DNA from: Mytilus californianus
Lineage: Eukaryota; Mollusca; Bivalvia; Mytilida; Mytilidae
Assembly (NCBI RefSeq): GCF_021869535.1
Contig: NW_026262659.1
Location: 9,424,001 to 9,488,000 of the forward strand
DNA length: 64,000 nt
Reading direction: 5' to 3'
Positions within the stretch are counted from its first letter, which is position 1; each line of letters starts with the position of its first letter. The notes beneath the pieces are model-generated. The model was not told the DNA's origin, made no database searches, and saw only the letters and a list, made by a program, of their open reading frames with translations. The position numbers and the translations under genes are program-made. Shown here one piece after another: positions 12,201 to 20,560 of the stretch.

Positions 12201-15200
12201 TGTTTTTGAAAGAAAAAAGGTGACAATGTTAAATGTATGAAAAATCTAGAGAGAATCATTTCCCGCCAAATTTTCAATGGCTTATATCTCGAAGACAAGC
12301 ACACGGACCCTTAATTATTTTCTGCTTTTTTAGTTTCTTCATTTATATACTATCAATTAATAACAGTCTTTTAAAAAGCTTGTTATTTTGAAACAGAGGA
12401 GCGAACATCCTTAAAAGATACATTTTAACATGACATACATGTATGTACCTATATAGTTACGTACCTGCTTTAACTAACATAACAAAAGTTTGTTTTCCGT
12501 AAGGATATGCTCTGTTACATACATCTTCAAACGTAACCGTGCCACCGGTAGAATCGCCATATAGATGGTCTTGAGCAAAAACCTCAAAGTCTAAAATGAA
12601 ATCCTAAAATTCTCATAATATGAGCATCATACAAGTCTGTACATTTGTTTAAAAGCAATCTGTAAATCATTGACACATAGTTGTAAAATTAAGTAGGATA
12701 TGCATGTAATATTGAAAAAAAGCAATTTATTTCTTTTCTTATCTTTATTTCTTGTAGGTCGTTATTGAGGAAAAATAAGAGATGAGGTATGATTGCCGAT
12801 GAGACCAATATTCATCAGACACCAAAGGATGAGGATGTAAACAAATACAGGTCACCGTATGGCATGCAATGGTCAAAACTCAGACCGTATAGTAAGCTAC
12901 ACAAGATCCAGGCATGATAAAATGTGAAACAATTAAAAACAAAAAAAACAACGGCCTTACCTATGCTTATACAATAAACAACAGCACAAAGAACAAAACA
13001 ACACATCAAAAAGACAAAACAACACATCAAAAAGACAAAACAACACATCAAAAAGACAAAAGACACAAAAAGCCAATCTAGTAAGAGTACTCTCAGTTAC
13101 CATGAAGGTTACATGTAGTTCAAAGTTCATTTTCAACTAATAAATGAACCACGATTTAGTTAAGACGTCTTAAACAGTCTGAGAAAACTATGACTTCGTG
13201 ACTTTTATAATTTATACACTTTAACTATATTTATTCATCAAAAAATTATATACTTTTACTTTATTTATATACTTTAACTACATTTATTCATCAAAAATGT
13301 AGTTTCATTTACTCATGATCACGAAAACATGTAGGGACAGTCTATTTCTAACATTTGTAGTTTCGTAGTTTCTTTTTTTGACACTTCCAATTTGACATTT
13401 CTAATTTCTTACTTGAATTTTCTCAATTACAACTTGAAAGTGAGAAATGTCTAATTGGAACTGAGAAGTGTCAAGTTAGAATTGGGAAATGTCAGGTTGG
13501 AATTTAGAAATGCCAACTTGGAACAGAGAAGTGTCAACTTGGAAGTGGAAAGACTTGATGTCAAGTTGAAACTGAGAAATTTCAACTTTGAACTGGAAAG
13601 ACTTAGTGTCAAGTTGAAACTGAGAAATGTCAACTTGGAACTGGAAAGTGTCAAGTTTGAAGTGAAAATGTCAACTAGGAAGTTAGAAATACACAATGCT
13701 TCAACTTGGAAGAATGAAATGTCAACTTGAAACTGAGAAATGTCAAGTTTAAACTGATAAATGACAACTTGGAACTAAGAATTGTCAAGTTGAACTGGAA
13801 AGTGTCAAGTTGAAACTGAGAAATGTCAACTTAAAACTGGAAAGTGTCAAGTTGGAAGTGAAAATGTCTGCTTAGAAGTTAGAAATATCCGTTTGGAAGT
13901 TAGAAATGTCAACTTATAACTGAGAAATGACAATTTTGAAATGAGAAATGTCGAGTTGGAAAAGAGAAATTTCAACTTGGAACAAAGAAGTGTCAAGTTG
14001 AAATTGAGAAATATCCATTTCAGTTTTGTCGCCGAAAAAGCTACAAGATCACAGACGTACCTAACTTTGAACTGAGAAATGTCAAGTTGGAAAGAAAAAT
14101 GTTAAATTGAAGAATGAAATGGTTAAATGTCTGATTTACTCTTCCCAGGTACTTTTATTAAGTGCTCGGATGGGAAAATTCAAAATTTCATCGATACTGA
14201 CCAAAACGCATTGTACCTGAAGAAATATTTGCTATTATTTAATTTCTGTATCTGTATGACCGTTAGATTCTTGGTTTACTTGAAGACTTGAATAAAGGAG
14301 TTATGAACTGTATTCTTCAGTATTGAAGCCTTGTCGGCCACGACGAAGAAGAAAGCTTATTGCTGTCTCTTTGTTGGCTAATATGGCTTTTTCTGTTGTT
14401 TTTTTGTATATATATTAAGTCTGGAGGCTACTCTCAAATGTATATCAGGGCCAATACAAAACAGTCAGTTTTAAAATAACACTGTAATCACGACGTTTGT
14501 CACTTACCGGTTCCTAAATAATAATAAAATGTAACGTTGTTTTCCTTAAAAAGCTCTATACACATATAAAACCTCGTGATCGTCCCGAATATATTAGGTT
14601 CAATTACCATTCTGAAATTAAAAACAAAATATTTTTCTATATATGCTCATTTGGCTTGGCAAACACCGAATCGTTGACTTTGATAGGTCGATCTCACTTC
14701 ATGTGGATTGTTTCGGTCCAAGATGAAATCACCTGTCTGATAGTCAATAGTTTGGCTTTGATTTATTACTTAGCATTTGCTTTACAAAAACACATAGCAA
14801 ATTTGCAAACTCAGCGGTCTTAAAGTGTGACACCATTGACGTTCCTACAAGAAAGGGTGACCCGCTGTTATTTGCACATAACATATATATTGTATTTTGT
14901 ATACTGTTGTATTTGTCCTTTGGTCATTTTTCGTTTTTTGCCAGTTTTTCCTTGCATTTAAGCTGTGCGTAGTGAGGTTGTCGAATTTCTAACTGGAGGG
15001 GTCATGATTAAGGCCATTGCATGCATAAGCTGTCGGAGTTAGGGTAATTCAGTATATTTCTGAAGATTTGGATATAACAAAGGATTGTCTTTTAAAAGAA
15101 AGTCTATGTCACAGTTTTATAGTATAACTTAGCCATTGAAATGTCAAAAAAACATAATCAACTTTTTGTTAAATTTGAAGCATCATATGAATTCAAGTCT

Positions 15201-18200
15201 AGAAAAAAATCTTATGCTAACAGACTAGTCAGAATTTACGTACATTATTGTTTTATTGACAAACAAGAAATTTTCTTTCAATAATTCAAAAGTCTTATGA
15301 TACAATGTAAAATAATGCAGACGAGAAGTAAAAGTCAAATTTTCTTTACATCTGGTCTTTTTGTCTTAGAAAATATTACATAATACCAAATTACAATTAT
15401 ACATAATTAACTGTGAAATCCTTGTTATTTTTTATAGTTTTTGATAGAAAAACAGTGCCAATGTTAATAGTATGAAAAATCTAGAGAGAATCATTTCCCG
15501 CCAAATTTTGAACGGCTTATATCTCAAAAACAAGCACACGGACCCTTCATTTTTCTCTGCTTTTTTAGTTCCGTTATTTATATACTATCAATTTATAACA
15601 GTCTTTTAAAAAGCTTGTTATTTTGAAACAGAGTAGCGAACATCCTTAAATGCAAAACTAGGAAATAAAGTGAACTTACTTCAGAACGTATCGATCGTCT
15701 CTTTTCTCAAGACATTCGAAATCTGATTTAGGTGTAAAAGGTATTGTTAGAGGGTAATCAATGATATGTGTTACATTAGCCCCTATTGTCCCTGTAGAAG
15801 CACTGACATAGGTATCTTCCTCACCAAACGGCATCATACACTGGCCATCTGAAGAAAAGAAATGGCATCAATTACGATGTAAAACGTTTCAAATAGTGTT
15901 ACATCTGTAACGAAATTGAATTTCACCGGTAGTATATTGTACCTTAATATGTCTGCATTATATAAGTTGGAAACACCAAAGTCAACCCTTCAATAAGCTT
16001 TCCATGAATTGTCATCTTCCAACCCCAACCCCCCAAATTTGTTTTTTTTTTACAAGGAATCAATTGATAGAAGGGAAATGCAAAAGGAACCTCAAAAACC
16101 CAACATTACGTTTGACGTGTCGACAAGAGAAGTGTTTACGCATCCTCGATGACTCTGTAATTTTAGTTTAATCTTTTGCACTGGTGAGAGGTATAGGTTC
16201 ACACTATGGGGCATCTTATTTCCCATATGTGCTTTTGTTTGTGCTGCCTAACGTTAGTTACCTGTGTTATGCGTGTTATATTCTATTAATATCGTTTGTC
16301 TTTTCTGTCGCGATGTTGTTGTATGTTCTTCTACTTTTGATTTTTATCTGACCCATTTGTAAACAAATGATAATACATATTTACACAATTGAAGAATCAA
16401 GACCAATAAAGGACAATCTAAATTAACACGAACAATGGGTCAGTGAAATGTCGACAAAGGATATATTGAGCCAGCCATGTAAGTCAAGATCAACAAAAGT
16501 CTGTATATAAATACCAATATGTAAAACTAAAGAATAAACAGATATAAAAGTTCATTATGTAGGTCAATAAAATGTAACCGTACATTACTTGTGTCAAAAG
16601 TTGCTGTCTAGTTGACTTATATCTCGTATCTATAAGTATTCTTATTACAACAGTTTAACAGTAAAGTATGTATGATGAGCAGTGTTCATAGACACGCACA
16701 CAAGTATTGGAAGATCATTTACGGTATTATGAAAACCAGTTTAGGAATGAGAGACACAATAAAAGAATGAGAGACACAATAAAGGAATGAGAGACACAAT
16801 AAAGGAGTGAGAGACACAATAAAGGAATGAGAGACACAGTAAAGGAACGTACAAACTACCAACAGACATATTTATGAAAATATACAAACTCGGTTGATTT
16901 CAATGGCCGCTATACTTTATGTTAGTCTATAAGGTAAGTCCACTTGTATAAAATTAAGCACCTCAGTTATTCAACTATATTAACTTCTAATAACCTAGTA
17001 CAGTCCAAATGATGTTTTAAGGTATAAATATGGTGCCTATGACCTCCCGTCCCGTGCTGAGAGGTGTCTATGACCTCCCGTCCCGTGCTGGGAGGTGCCT
17101 ATTTTCTGGGTGAGATGTACAAATACCAACAACGTCGGGTCGGTACGGGAAAATATTTGAAGTCACCGTGTTGGAGTGTTCCCTGCTCTCTACGTGGTAC
17201 ATGTAACGAACTCTTTGTTACCTGTTTGAATGGTGCTCATGTCACTTCATAAAATGCGAAATTGATAAACAAATATGATATTCTGCCTCTAATAAGTCAT
17301 ATGTCAATAAGTAGTTCAAGTATCCCTTAATCCCGGTCCACAACTTTTAAGTGCCAGTCTTTGTAAGAATCAAGCTATTTAGAAAAAAATTAAAACATGG
17401 CAAAAGAAAACCCACCGACCTAACCATCCTATTTTGAAGGTACCCTCATCTTGAGTTAGAAATGGTAGGTCTTTCGTTTCTGCGTGTCTGGTAATTCCAG
17501 AAATATCTAGATAAATTTTGGTAAGAATGATAGCAAATTACGGAGTTATCTCCCTTAAATGTTAATTTCTAGTGCATTTCAACCAAATCATATCTTGAAT
17601 CACCAGAACAGGTAAAGGAAACGAATGTTTTATTCAGGCACCGTTATACATTCTGAATTTAAATAATGGTAAAGCTGGGCGGGTTTTTGTTTGTCATGTT
17701 TTCACCACTGCCTGATTCTTAGGCAGATTAGCGCTTAAAAACACACCTGTTTGATTTGTTCTCTACACGAATCTGCATGAAATATTTGCCACTGGACGTG
17801 AAAGCAGACAATTGATCATTAACTACGTTCTGTATCATGGGGTAGTTTTAGTGATATGACTTTGGTCAATCTTATAAACTTCGGCGTACAAACTATAAAA
17901 AATAAGAAGATGTGATATGATAGCCAATGAGACAAGTCTCCACCAGAGACCAAATGACATTGAAATTTAAAACCATAGGTCACCGTATGGCCTTCAACAA
18001 TACGCAAAACCCATCCTGCATAGTAACCTATAAAAGGACTCCAAATGACAAATGAAATACAATTCAAACGAGAAAACCAACGGGATTTATGCACAAAATA
18101 ATGAACGTAAAACAAATATGATATACAGCAATAGACGATAACCACTGAATGAAAGGCTCCAGACGTAGAACAGGCACATACAGAATGTGGCGGGGTTGAA

Positions 18201-18819
18201 CATGTTTGTGATGGCGCCAAACCCTCCCCCTAATCTGGGACAGTGGTGTAACAGTACACCATAAGCACAAACTACAATAAAGAGCTGCGCCATGAGCGCA
18301 TGTTACGCCCCTCGCTTTTTCAAAGAATGAAGTTCCATAACTCCTCAATGTCATATCAGAAATTTATAAAAAAAAACTAAAGGGAGCTCACGTCAATAGA
18401 TATAAACAATTCACTATCATGCAAATTTGATAAAGCGGTTTTGAGTTATTGTCCGACATGTTGACGACGGACGGACGGACAACGGTATACCATAATAAGT
18501 TCCGTAAACGGGCGTATACAAATCAGTTGAAAAGGGCTTAACTAATCAGATCGATACAAAGCACATAACAAACCATAACAAAATCAAAAGTAGAGATCTA
18601 AGAGTACACGCAGTTACTGAAAACTAGATCACAGCTAATAACAACTGATAAAAAAGTCATGTGTCAGACTCAAAAGTCTTCATTAGAAATCTTCTCTTTT
18701 TAACATTAATAATTTTTCACATAAACCTTTTGAATTTATAAGGAATTACCTGCTTGTTTCGTCCAAATACTTGTAGAGAAGCACAACACAAAAGATATCC
18801 ATGAAAAGTATCTCAACAT
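1..18819 (-). CDS. Gene A: spliced type I membrane protein with cysteine-rich ectodomain (3' end beyond window)
   Basis: Nine exons on the minus strand (18819-18750, 15848-15680, 14611-14508, 12590-12465, 11267-11070, 10737-10604, 9690-9570, 2272-2249, 221-1) each sit between AG and GT and join with matching phases into one open frame of about 389 residues, still open at position 1. The product begins with a signal peptide (MLRYFSWISFVLCF...), followed by a cysteine-rich ectodomain with several N-glycosylation sequons (NVT, NIT, NRT, NDS, NGS), one hydrophobic segment (YYLIAGLAILPLL...), and a Lys/Pro-rich cytoplasmic tail. Exons 2-4 align with gene B, its divergent neighbour. The cysteine pattern reminds me of the uncharacterised DUF7042-DUF7045 group of metazoan proteins; that is from memory and needs a profile search. 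Function is unknown; a cell-surface receptor or adhesion role is inference from topology only. Confidence 0.8.
222..2248 (-). other. Gene A intron 8
   Basis: This 2-kb intron carries a diverged copy of the 'CTGTACCAAGTCA' interspersed repeat (about 484-620), a short hairpin (about 912-993, arms sharing TTGTCTCAGAAA/AGAGATAT) and a TA-repeat near 1118-1134. No further exon could be supported. Confidence 0.6.
484..620 (+). repeat. Interspersed repeat R2, diverged copy
   Basis: The shared core is AATGCCTGTACCAAGTCA, then ..AACAGTTGTT..CCATTCGTT.., then T-rich sequence. Better copies lie at 49243-49400, 50752-50900 and 56985-57105. Confidence 0.6.
2249..2272 (-). CDS. Gene A exon 8: 24-nt microexon
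   Basis: The acceptor is a run of T ending in CAG and the donor GTATGT. The 24 bases are phase 1 in, phase 1 out and encode E-ICLDGIQ-G with the flanking split codons. Skipping it would keep the frame (24 is a multiple of 3), so an isoform lacking these eight residues is possible. Confidence 0.65.
2685..2750 (+). repeat. Interspersed repeat R5 ('ATTTGCCACTGGACGTTAA' family)
   Basis: The sequence ATAAAATACTTGCCGCTGTA resembles other copies at 17765-17815, 22545-22600, 34850-34905 and 50010-50055 (ATGAAATATTTGCCACTGGA and relatives). Confidence 0.55.
2819..3355 (+). repeat. Interspersed repeat R1, forward copy in gene A intron 7
   Basis: R1 is the most frequent repeat here. It begins near GTGGTATGATTGCCAAT.., continues through CACCGTATGGCCTTCAACA and ends near GTTCAAAGCCAATAACAAC. 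I could not assign it to a transposon class. Confidence 0.7.
3428..4005 (+). repeat. Tandem pair of repeat R6 (two units of about 230 bp)
   Basis: Units at about 3428-3660 and 3765-4000 share AAATGAAAACAACA, GCTTTTCTGGATT, the AGCCGAATATTTGAAAGC block and AATTTCAAAATTTAT. The spacer holds CGGGGACTGATAGTCCACCA. A single partial copy lies at 48175-48265. Confidence 0.75.
4300..4468 (-). repeat. Interspersed repeat R1, reverse copy, left part split by the LTR element
   Basis: The sequence from CAGGTCAGGTGCCTGTAA to ATTTTATAGCTGACTA is R1 in reverse. Its continuation (CACGATATGAG..CGTACGGTGACC) appears after the LTR element at 9316, compare the uninterrupted copy at 41290-41585. Confidence 0.75.
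4465..4468 (+). repeat. Target-site duplication, left (ACTA)
   Basis: ACTA directly precedes the 5' LTR. The same four bases follow the 3' LTR, and uninterrupted R1 copies read GCTAACTACACGAT at this point, which confirms a 4-bp duplication. Confidence 0.85.
4469..5334 (+). repeat. 5' LTR (866 bp)
   Basis: It starts TGAGATGAATATAG and ends GAGTACGTGACA, near-identical to 8428-9311. It contains a 120-codon open frame (4473-4835) and a cluster of GTGCAC motifs (about 5000-5165). Confidence 0.9.
5000..5165 (+). repeat. Cluster of GTGCAC-containing short repeats in the 5' LTR
   Basis: The motif AGTGCACAGG and close variants (AGTGCACGGG, AGTGCATAGG, TGTGCACTGG) recurs roughly every 15-25 bases. 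The 3' LTR has the same cluster with one extra unit. GTGCAC is a palindrome, so these could be protein-binding sites; that is inference. Confidence 0.6.
5341..5358 (+). other. Candidate tRNA primer-binding site
   Basis: TGGTGGCAGCGGTGGGAT begins six bases after the 5' LTR with the TGG expected opposite a tRNA CCA end. I did not identify the matching tRNA. Confidence 0.65.
5363..5368 (+). promoter_or_regulatory. Candidate 5' splice donor in the LTR-element leader
   Basis: ATTG|GTAAGT is a strong donor just downstream of the primer-binding site and before the first ORF, the position used by retroelements that splice a subgenomic mRNA. Its likely partner is the acceptor ending at 6873. Confidence 0.5.
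5389..6738 (+). pseudogene. Gag-start/integrase C-terminal fusion ORF of the LTR element
   Basis: 449 residues are in one frame. Residues 1-25 (MDDLQQHISTLEEEV..) are a charged coiled coil typical of a gag start; residues to about 140 are unassigned. From about 146 the frame is a retroviral-type integrase catalytic core missing its N-terminus: the second catalytic Asp is in HSDQG (residue 170) and the Glu in MIERFN (residue 202). That leaves 31 residues between them, four fewer than the D,D(35)E spacing. A GPY/F-type module (YWRGPFRVL) lies near 341 and an acidic tail follows. The first Asp, the zinc finger and all of protease/RT/RNase H are missing. The frame survives the deletion, but catalysis is very unlikely. 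Confidence 0.85.
6855..6873 (+). promoter_or_regulatory. Candidate 3' splice acceptor before the zinc-finger ORF
   Basis: TTTTTATTTTCTTTTGCAG ends at 6873, three bases before ATGGTGAAG. The long pyrimidine tract and CAG make a textbook acceptor. Confidence 0.6.
6876..7616 (+). CDS. C2H2 zinc-finger ORF in the env position of the LTR element
   Basis: The frame is also open upstream to an ATG at 6831, but the splice acceptor at 6873 makes ATGGTGAAG (6876) the better start, giving 246 residues. Two zinc fingers are near the N-terminus: CCHFCNTDY...DVHTLKC (C-x2-C-x12-H-x4-C) and FRCTESGCNY...LNRHRKRVH (C-x4-C-x12-H-x4-H), separated by a Lys/Glu-rich linker. The rest is Ser/Pro/Thr-rich with a basic patch (HHHRLRRKRHF) and an acidic end (ETEEEEWDDF). 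It lies between the integrase ORF and the 3' LTR and so belongs to the element. Nucleic-acid binding is expected from the fingers; a regulatory or nucleocapsid-like role is inference. Confidence 0.7.
   Translation: MVKTKVTVRNRQDWCCHFCNTDYKTEAAWDVHTLKCAKEKREKEKFRCTESGCNYASARKQDLNRHRKRVHGLGKALEESDWETQNPGDLLDIIDTPDDPRTVRKPTKPNPVVAPKRKQELMDMLQKSISPKKIPRVSCTVSTAPASVVSDSSGSESDDSTIFSTVWTATPVASESSGIVPSSISPNIVVSTPIVSAPMPILPFSVDNRTQTERLSHHHRLRRKRHFIHNQGILVSETEEEEWDDF
7617..8427 (+). other. Non-coding 3' part of the LTR-element interior
   Basis: There is no supported ORF. Around 7845-7975 is a segment (GGATGGGGACGTTAAATCCG..GTGCACGTTAAAGATCCCTC) related to the fragment near 2450-2490. A purine-rich stretch GGAGGCGTGGGTAA (8414-8427) abuts the 3' LTR and is the likely polypurine tract. 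Confidence 0.55.
8428..9311 (+). repeat. 3' LTR (884 bp)
   Basis: It starts TGTGATGAATATAG and ends GAGTACGTGACA. Compared with the 5' LTR it has a 4-bp and a 17-bp insertion; the longer one adds a GTGCACAGG unit near 9085. Confidence 0.9.
9312..9315 (+). repeat. Target-site duplication, right (ACTA)
   Basis: ACTA follows the terminal CA of the 3' LTR and continues into the displaced half of the R1 copy. Confidence 0.85.
9316..9375 (-). repeat. Interspersed repeat R1, reverse copy, right part displaced by the LTR element
   Basis: CACGATATGAGTTCGCTCAT..GAGCGTACGGTGACC continues the R1 copy broken at 4468. Confidence 0.7.
9570..9690 (-). CDS. Gene A exon 7: membrane-proximal ectodomain
   Basis: The acceptor is TTACAG and the donor GTAATT; phase 0 in, phase 1 out. 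It encodes AFKKEGGTVYSTETPKFCDT and a Thr/Pro-containing stretch ending ..VTIVSWDIS. The intron downstream is about 7.3 kb and contains the LTR retrotransposon. Confidence 0.78.
10093..10196. repeat. Inverted repeat with arms of about 48 bp (gene A intron 6)
   Basis: Left arm TTTCAATATCACACACCGTA..; right arm ..GGTGTGATATTGAAA. The arms pair with a few mismatches around a short loop (GCAGAG region), so the RNA or single strand would fold into a long hairpin. It is probably a foldback MITE. Confidence 0.7.
10604..10737 (-). CDS. Gene A exon 6: ectodomain (YSCLFY...LGLWNQ)
   Basis: Phase 1 in, phase 0 out; donor GTAAGT. It encodes FDFNPDNGSYSCLFY... and ...NNYRFSCF. The acceptor (AATAAAG) has a modest pyrimidine tract, so the exact 5' edge is the least certain part. 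Confidence 0.75.
11070..11267 (-). CDS. Gene A exon 5: Cys-rich ectodomain repeat
   Basis: The acceptor is CGTTCCAG and the donor GTATGT; phase 1 in and out, 66 codons. It encodes four Cys (RCPDD, TSCPG, DVCAN, DSCSS) and the sequons NIT, NRT and NDS. A longer open frame runs through this exon, but its upstream part (to 11427) is intronic. Confidence 0.8.
11308..11360. repeat. Short tandem duplication
   Basis: CTTGAGAAGTCTGTGTGACC occurs twice in direct orientation about 31 bp apart, within gene A intron 4. Confidence 0.7.
12021..12410. mobile_element. TTAA-flanked MITE (family M1), complete copy
   Basis: Terminal inverted repeats GGATGTTCGCTCC / GGAGCGAACATCC are each flanked by TTAA (12017-12020 and 12411-12414). 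There is no coding capacity. A TTAA target fits piggyBac-type mobilisation, which is inference. Confidence 0.75.
12465..12590 (-). CDS. Gene A exon 4: ectodomain
   Basis: The acceptor is TTTTAG and the donor GTACGT; phase 1 in, phase 1 out. It encodes FEVFAQDHLYGDSTGGTVTF followed by EDVCN.., which aligns with VYG..AGTSVLTNDICN in gene B exon 4. Confidence 0.78.
12772..13125 (+). repeat. Interspersed repeat R1, forward copy with internal 21-bp tandem
   Basis: It opens with GATGAGGTATGATTGCCGATGAG and ends near TAGTTCAAAG. Within it, ACAACACATCAAAAAGACAAA is repeated about three times (13008-13065). Confidence 0.7.
13385..14125. repeat. Minisatellite with a unit of about 21 bp in gene A intron 3
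   Basis: Dozens of imperfect units related to AACTGAGAAATGTCAACTTGG run for about 700 bp. Because 21 bp is seven codons, both strands show spurious open frames with heptad-like repeats; these are not genes. Confidence 0.85.
14508..14611 (-). CDS. Gene A exon 3: IFG-containing ectodomain segment
   Basis: The exon is phase 2 in, phase 1 out, with donor GTAAGT. It encodes MVIEPNIFGTITRFYMCIEL.., matching the P-x-IFG...F-x-C-x block of gene B exon 3, which is the clearest link between the two genes. Confidence 0.8.
15410..15645. mobile_element. TTAA-type MITE M1, 5'-truncated copy in gene A intron 2
   Basis: It is near-identical to the right 230 bp of 12021-12410 (AATCTAGAGAGAATCATTTC.., AACAAGCACACGGACCCTT..) and ends TAGCGAACATCC followed by TTAA. 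Confidence 0.75.
15680..15848 (-). CDS. Gene A exon 2: N-terminal ectodomain
   Basis: The acceptor is a pyrimidine-rich TTTCTTTTCTTCAG and the donor is GTAAGT; the exon is phase 1 in, phase 2 out. It encodes GQCMMPFGEE...FECLEKRDDRYVL. It occupies the position of gene B exon 2, with conserved Cys near each end and the same intron phases. Confidence 0.8.
16743..16846 (+). repeat. 20-bp tandem repeat, five copies
   Basis: GGAATGAGAGACACAATAAA is repeated five times with few differences, in gene A intron 1. Confidence 0.9.
17030..17102 (+). repeat. 34-bp direct duplication
   Basis: The GC-rich unit CTATGACCTCCCGTCCCGTG occurs twice in tandem, GC-richer than its surroundings. Confidence 0.7.
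17897..18660 (+). repeat. Interspersed repeat R1, forward copy with an inserted segment
   Basis: It starts GAAGATGTGATATGATAGCC and ends near CTAGATCACAGCTAATAACA. A segment of about 220 bp unrelated to other R1 copies (about 18290-18515, with GACGGACGGACGGAC) interrupts it. Confidence 0.7.
18750..18819 (-). CDS. Gene A exon 1: start codon and signal peptide
   Basis: The ATG lies at 18819-18817. The exon encodes 23 residues beginning MLRYFSWISFVLCF, a hydrophobic secretion signal, and ends in phase 1 at a GTAATT donor. The next exon starts with two bases that complete an Asp codon (..TKQA-D-GQC..). Confidence 0.8.
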
Positions 18820-19304
18820 TTTCTTTTTTTGTATAACATGCATAAACGCCACTTGGTTTAGGGCAAAATGACAAAAATAATTATTATTCAATATTTTGAA
18901 AATTGCACCTAAATTAAATTGTTCTACATTATTAATTTGATTGAATTTTAAACGTCGCGTGCATTTTATTGATACATTACCTTCCGAACAGAAAATTCAT
19001 TGTCATGAAGGCGATTTAATTACGATATGGGGATATTTCAGCAATTTATAATGTTTTGTTATTAAAGGATAGTCAAATATATTGGACCATGTAAACAATA
19101 AAGTAACAGTGTTCATACCGTTCTAATTACTTATTGGTGTTTGGTTACAAAAGTCTCCTACAAGGCAATACACTGAATGACCGTCTGCTTAATGTGGTGA
19201 TCATTATTAAGTGTGCTTATATTATGCTTTAAAAAAAGTACGAAGTAAAATAGAAATAAAAACGTTTCAATATTTTTCTCATTCTGAGCTATTATATTCA
19301 TTCC

Positions 19305-19352
<48 letters not shown>

Positions 19353-19465
19353 AGACCATTATATTCATTCCTATTATTATTCCTATTATTATTATTATAT
19401 TATTTTCATTATTATTATTATAATTATTATTATTTTAATTATTATTATTATTATTATTATTAAAG
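19305..19465. repeat. (ATT)n microsatellite
   Basis: Runs of ATT/TTA at 19305-19351, 19371-19395 and 19430-19463, with the phrase AAAGACCATTATATTCATTC between them. Confidence 0.95.
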
Positions 19466-19811
19466 ACCATATGTTCTGCAAGTAATAAAAGAATAAAACT
19501 AATTGGTCCAACGAGAAACGTTCTTCTGTTAAAGTTCTTCTGTTAAAAATGTGCCATATAGATATCGACATAAAATATAAGAACAACAATATACTAACAA
19601 ATTTGTCCATTAATTTTTACAGATCTTTTGTATCTCTAGCTCAGGTTTGCTGTTTCAAGCTTCTATCTGTTTATAATAGTTTTCAAATAAACGAAAATAC
19701 ACTAAAATGAGTTAAAAAAATGTAATTTTAGGACAAACCTCGTTTAAGGAGTCTATGTTTATGTTAATATGCTTGTATTTTTGAAGATCTTGAATTATGA
19801 TCATTTATACA

Positions 19812-20560
19812 ACTGCCGTCACACATTCAGGATTTTTACTGCCGTTATTCCTGATTAAAAATTTGTAAAAAGTCGGATAAAGATCCTGTGATTCGAGGCT
19901 GGAAATTTGTAAATCAAATATTTATTTTTATCCTGCAATCGACCTTTCTACTATACTAATACAGGTGTACAGATAACACGAAGCGATAAACGTATACTAG
20001 ACGTTTATAGTCTCCTAATATCCTGCTTCTGTTGCGAGCGACTGGTTATGTCAAATTACTGTTTACATCACAGTTCAATTTGGGGTCCTCATTGCTGTCC
20101 GCGTTTAAGTCATGCCGATTTCATTCAAAAACAAATTCAACGATTGGGATGGGAAAAAAATGTACAAAATTATTGCAGGATAAAGACAATAACTGTTTTG
20201 TGTCTTTAAATATCAGCTGTATTTGTACTCGGCTCCAAACAGGAGTAATAGCTCGCTGAAGTTCGCATTACACCTGTTTCTTAGCCTCGTACAAATACAG
20301 CTGATATTTAAAGACACTAAACAGTTATTGTCTATATATTTTTCAGGAACGTCTCGATAATCCCGTTTTCAATCCGATTCAGATCCGATTTGTATCTTTC
20401 GAGTGGTAAATAGATATAGGAAGATGACCGAATTTGTCCCGATAGCGTCCCGATTGTCCAGAATGTGATCACAGGATCTTGATCAGACGTTTGACAAATT
20501 TAAATCGGGAACGGTCCTATTAAGGATGGCAGTTACACTCCTGAATGTGTGTCTGAGGCT
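19812..20560. mobile_element. Foldback (palindromic) element, about 750 bp
   Basis: Several nested arm pairs fold on the same centre. Outer: CACACATTCAGGA..ACTGCC versus GGCAGT..TCCTGAATGTGTG. Middle: AAGATCCTGTGAT versus ATCACAGGATCTT. Inner: 20185-20332, arms of about 64 bp through CTTTAAATATCAGCTGTATT. No ORF accounts for it, so it is probably non-autonomous. Confidence 0.75.

Noticed and set aside
13451..13730. Open frames of 91 and 81 codons on opposite strands
   Set aside because: Both are products of the 21-bp minisatellite in an intron; no splice or start context supports them.
17819..18354. Three overlapping minus-strand open frames of 68-133 codons
   Set aside because: All fall in an R1 repeat copy inside gene A intron 1, and their frames are not conserved in other R1 copies.
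19211..19610. Poly-Leu and poly-Ile open frames
   Set aside because: They are translations of the ATT microsatellite.
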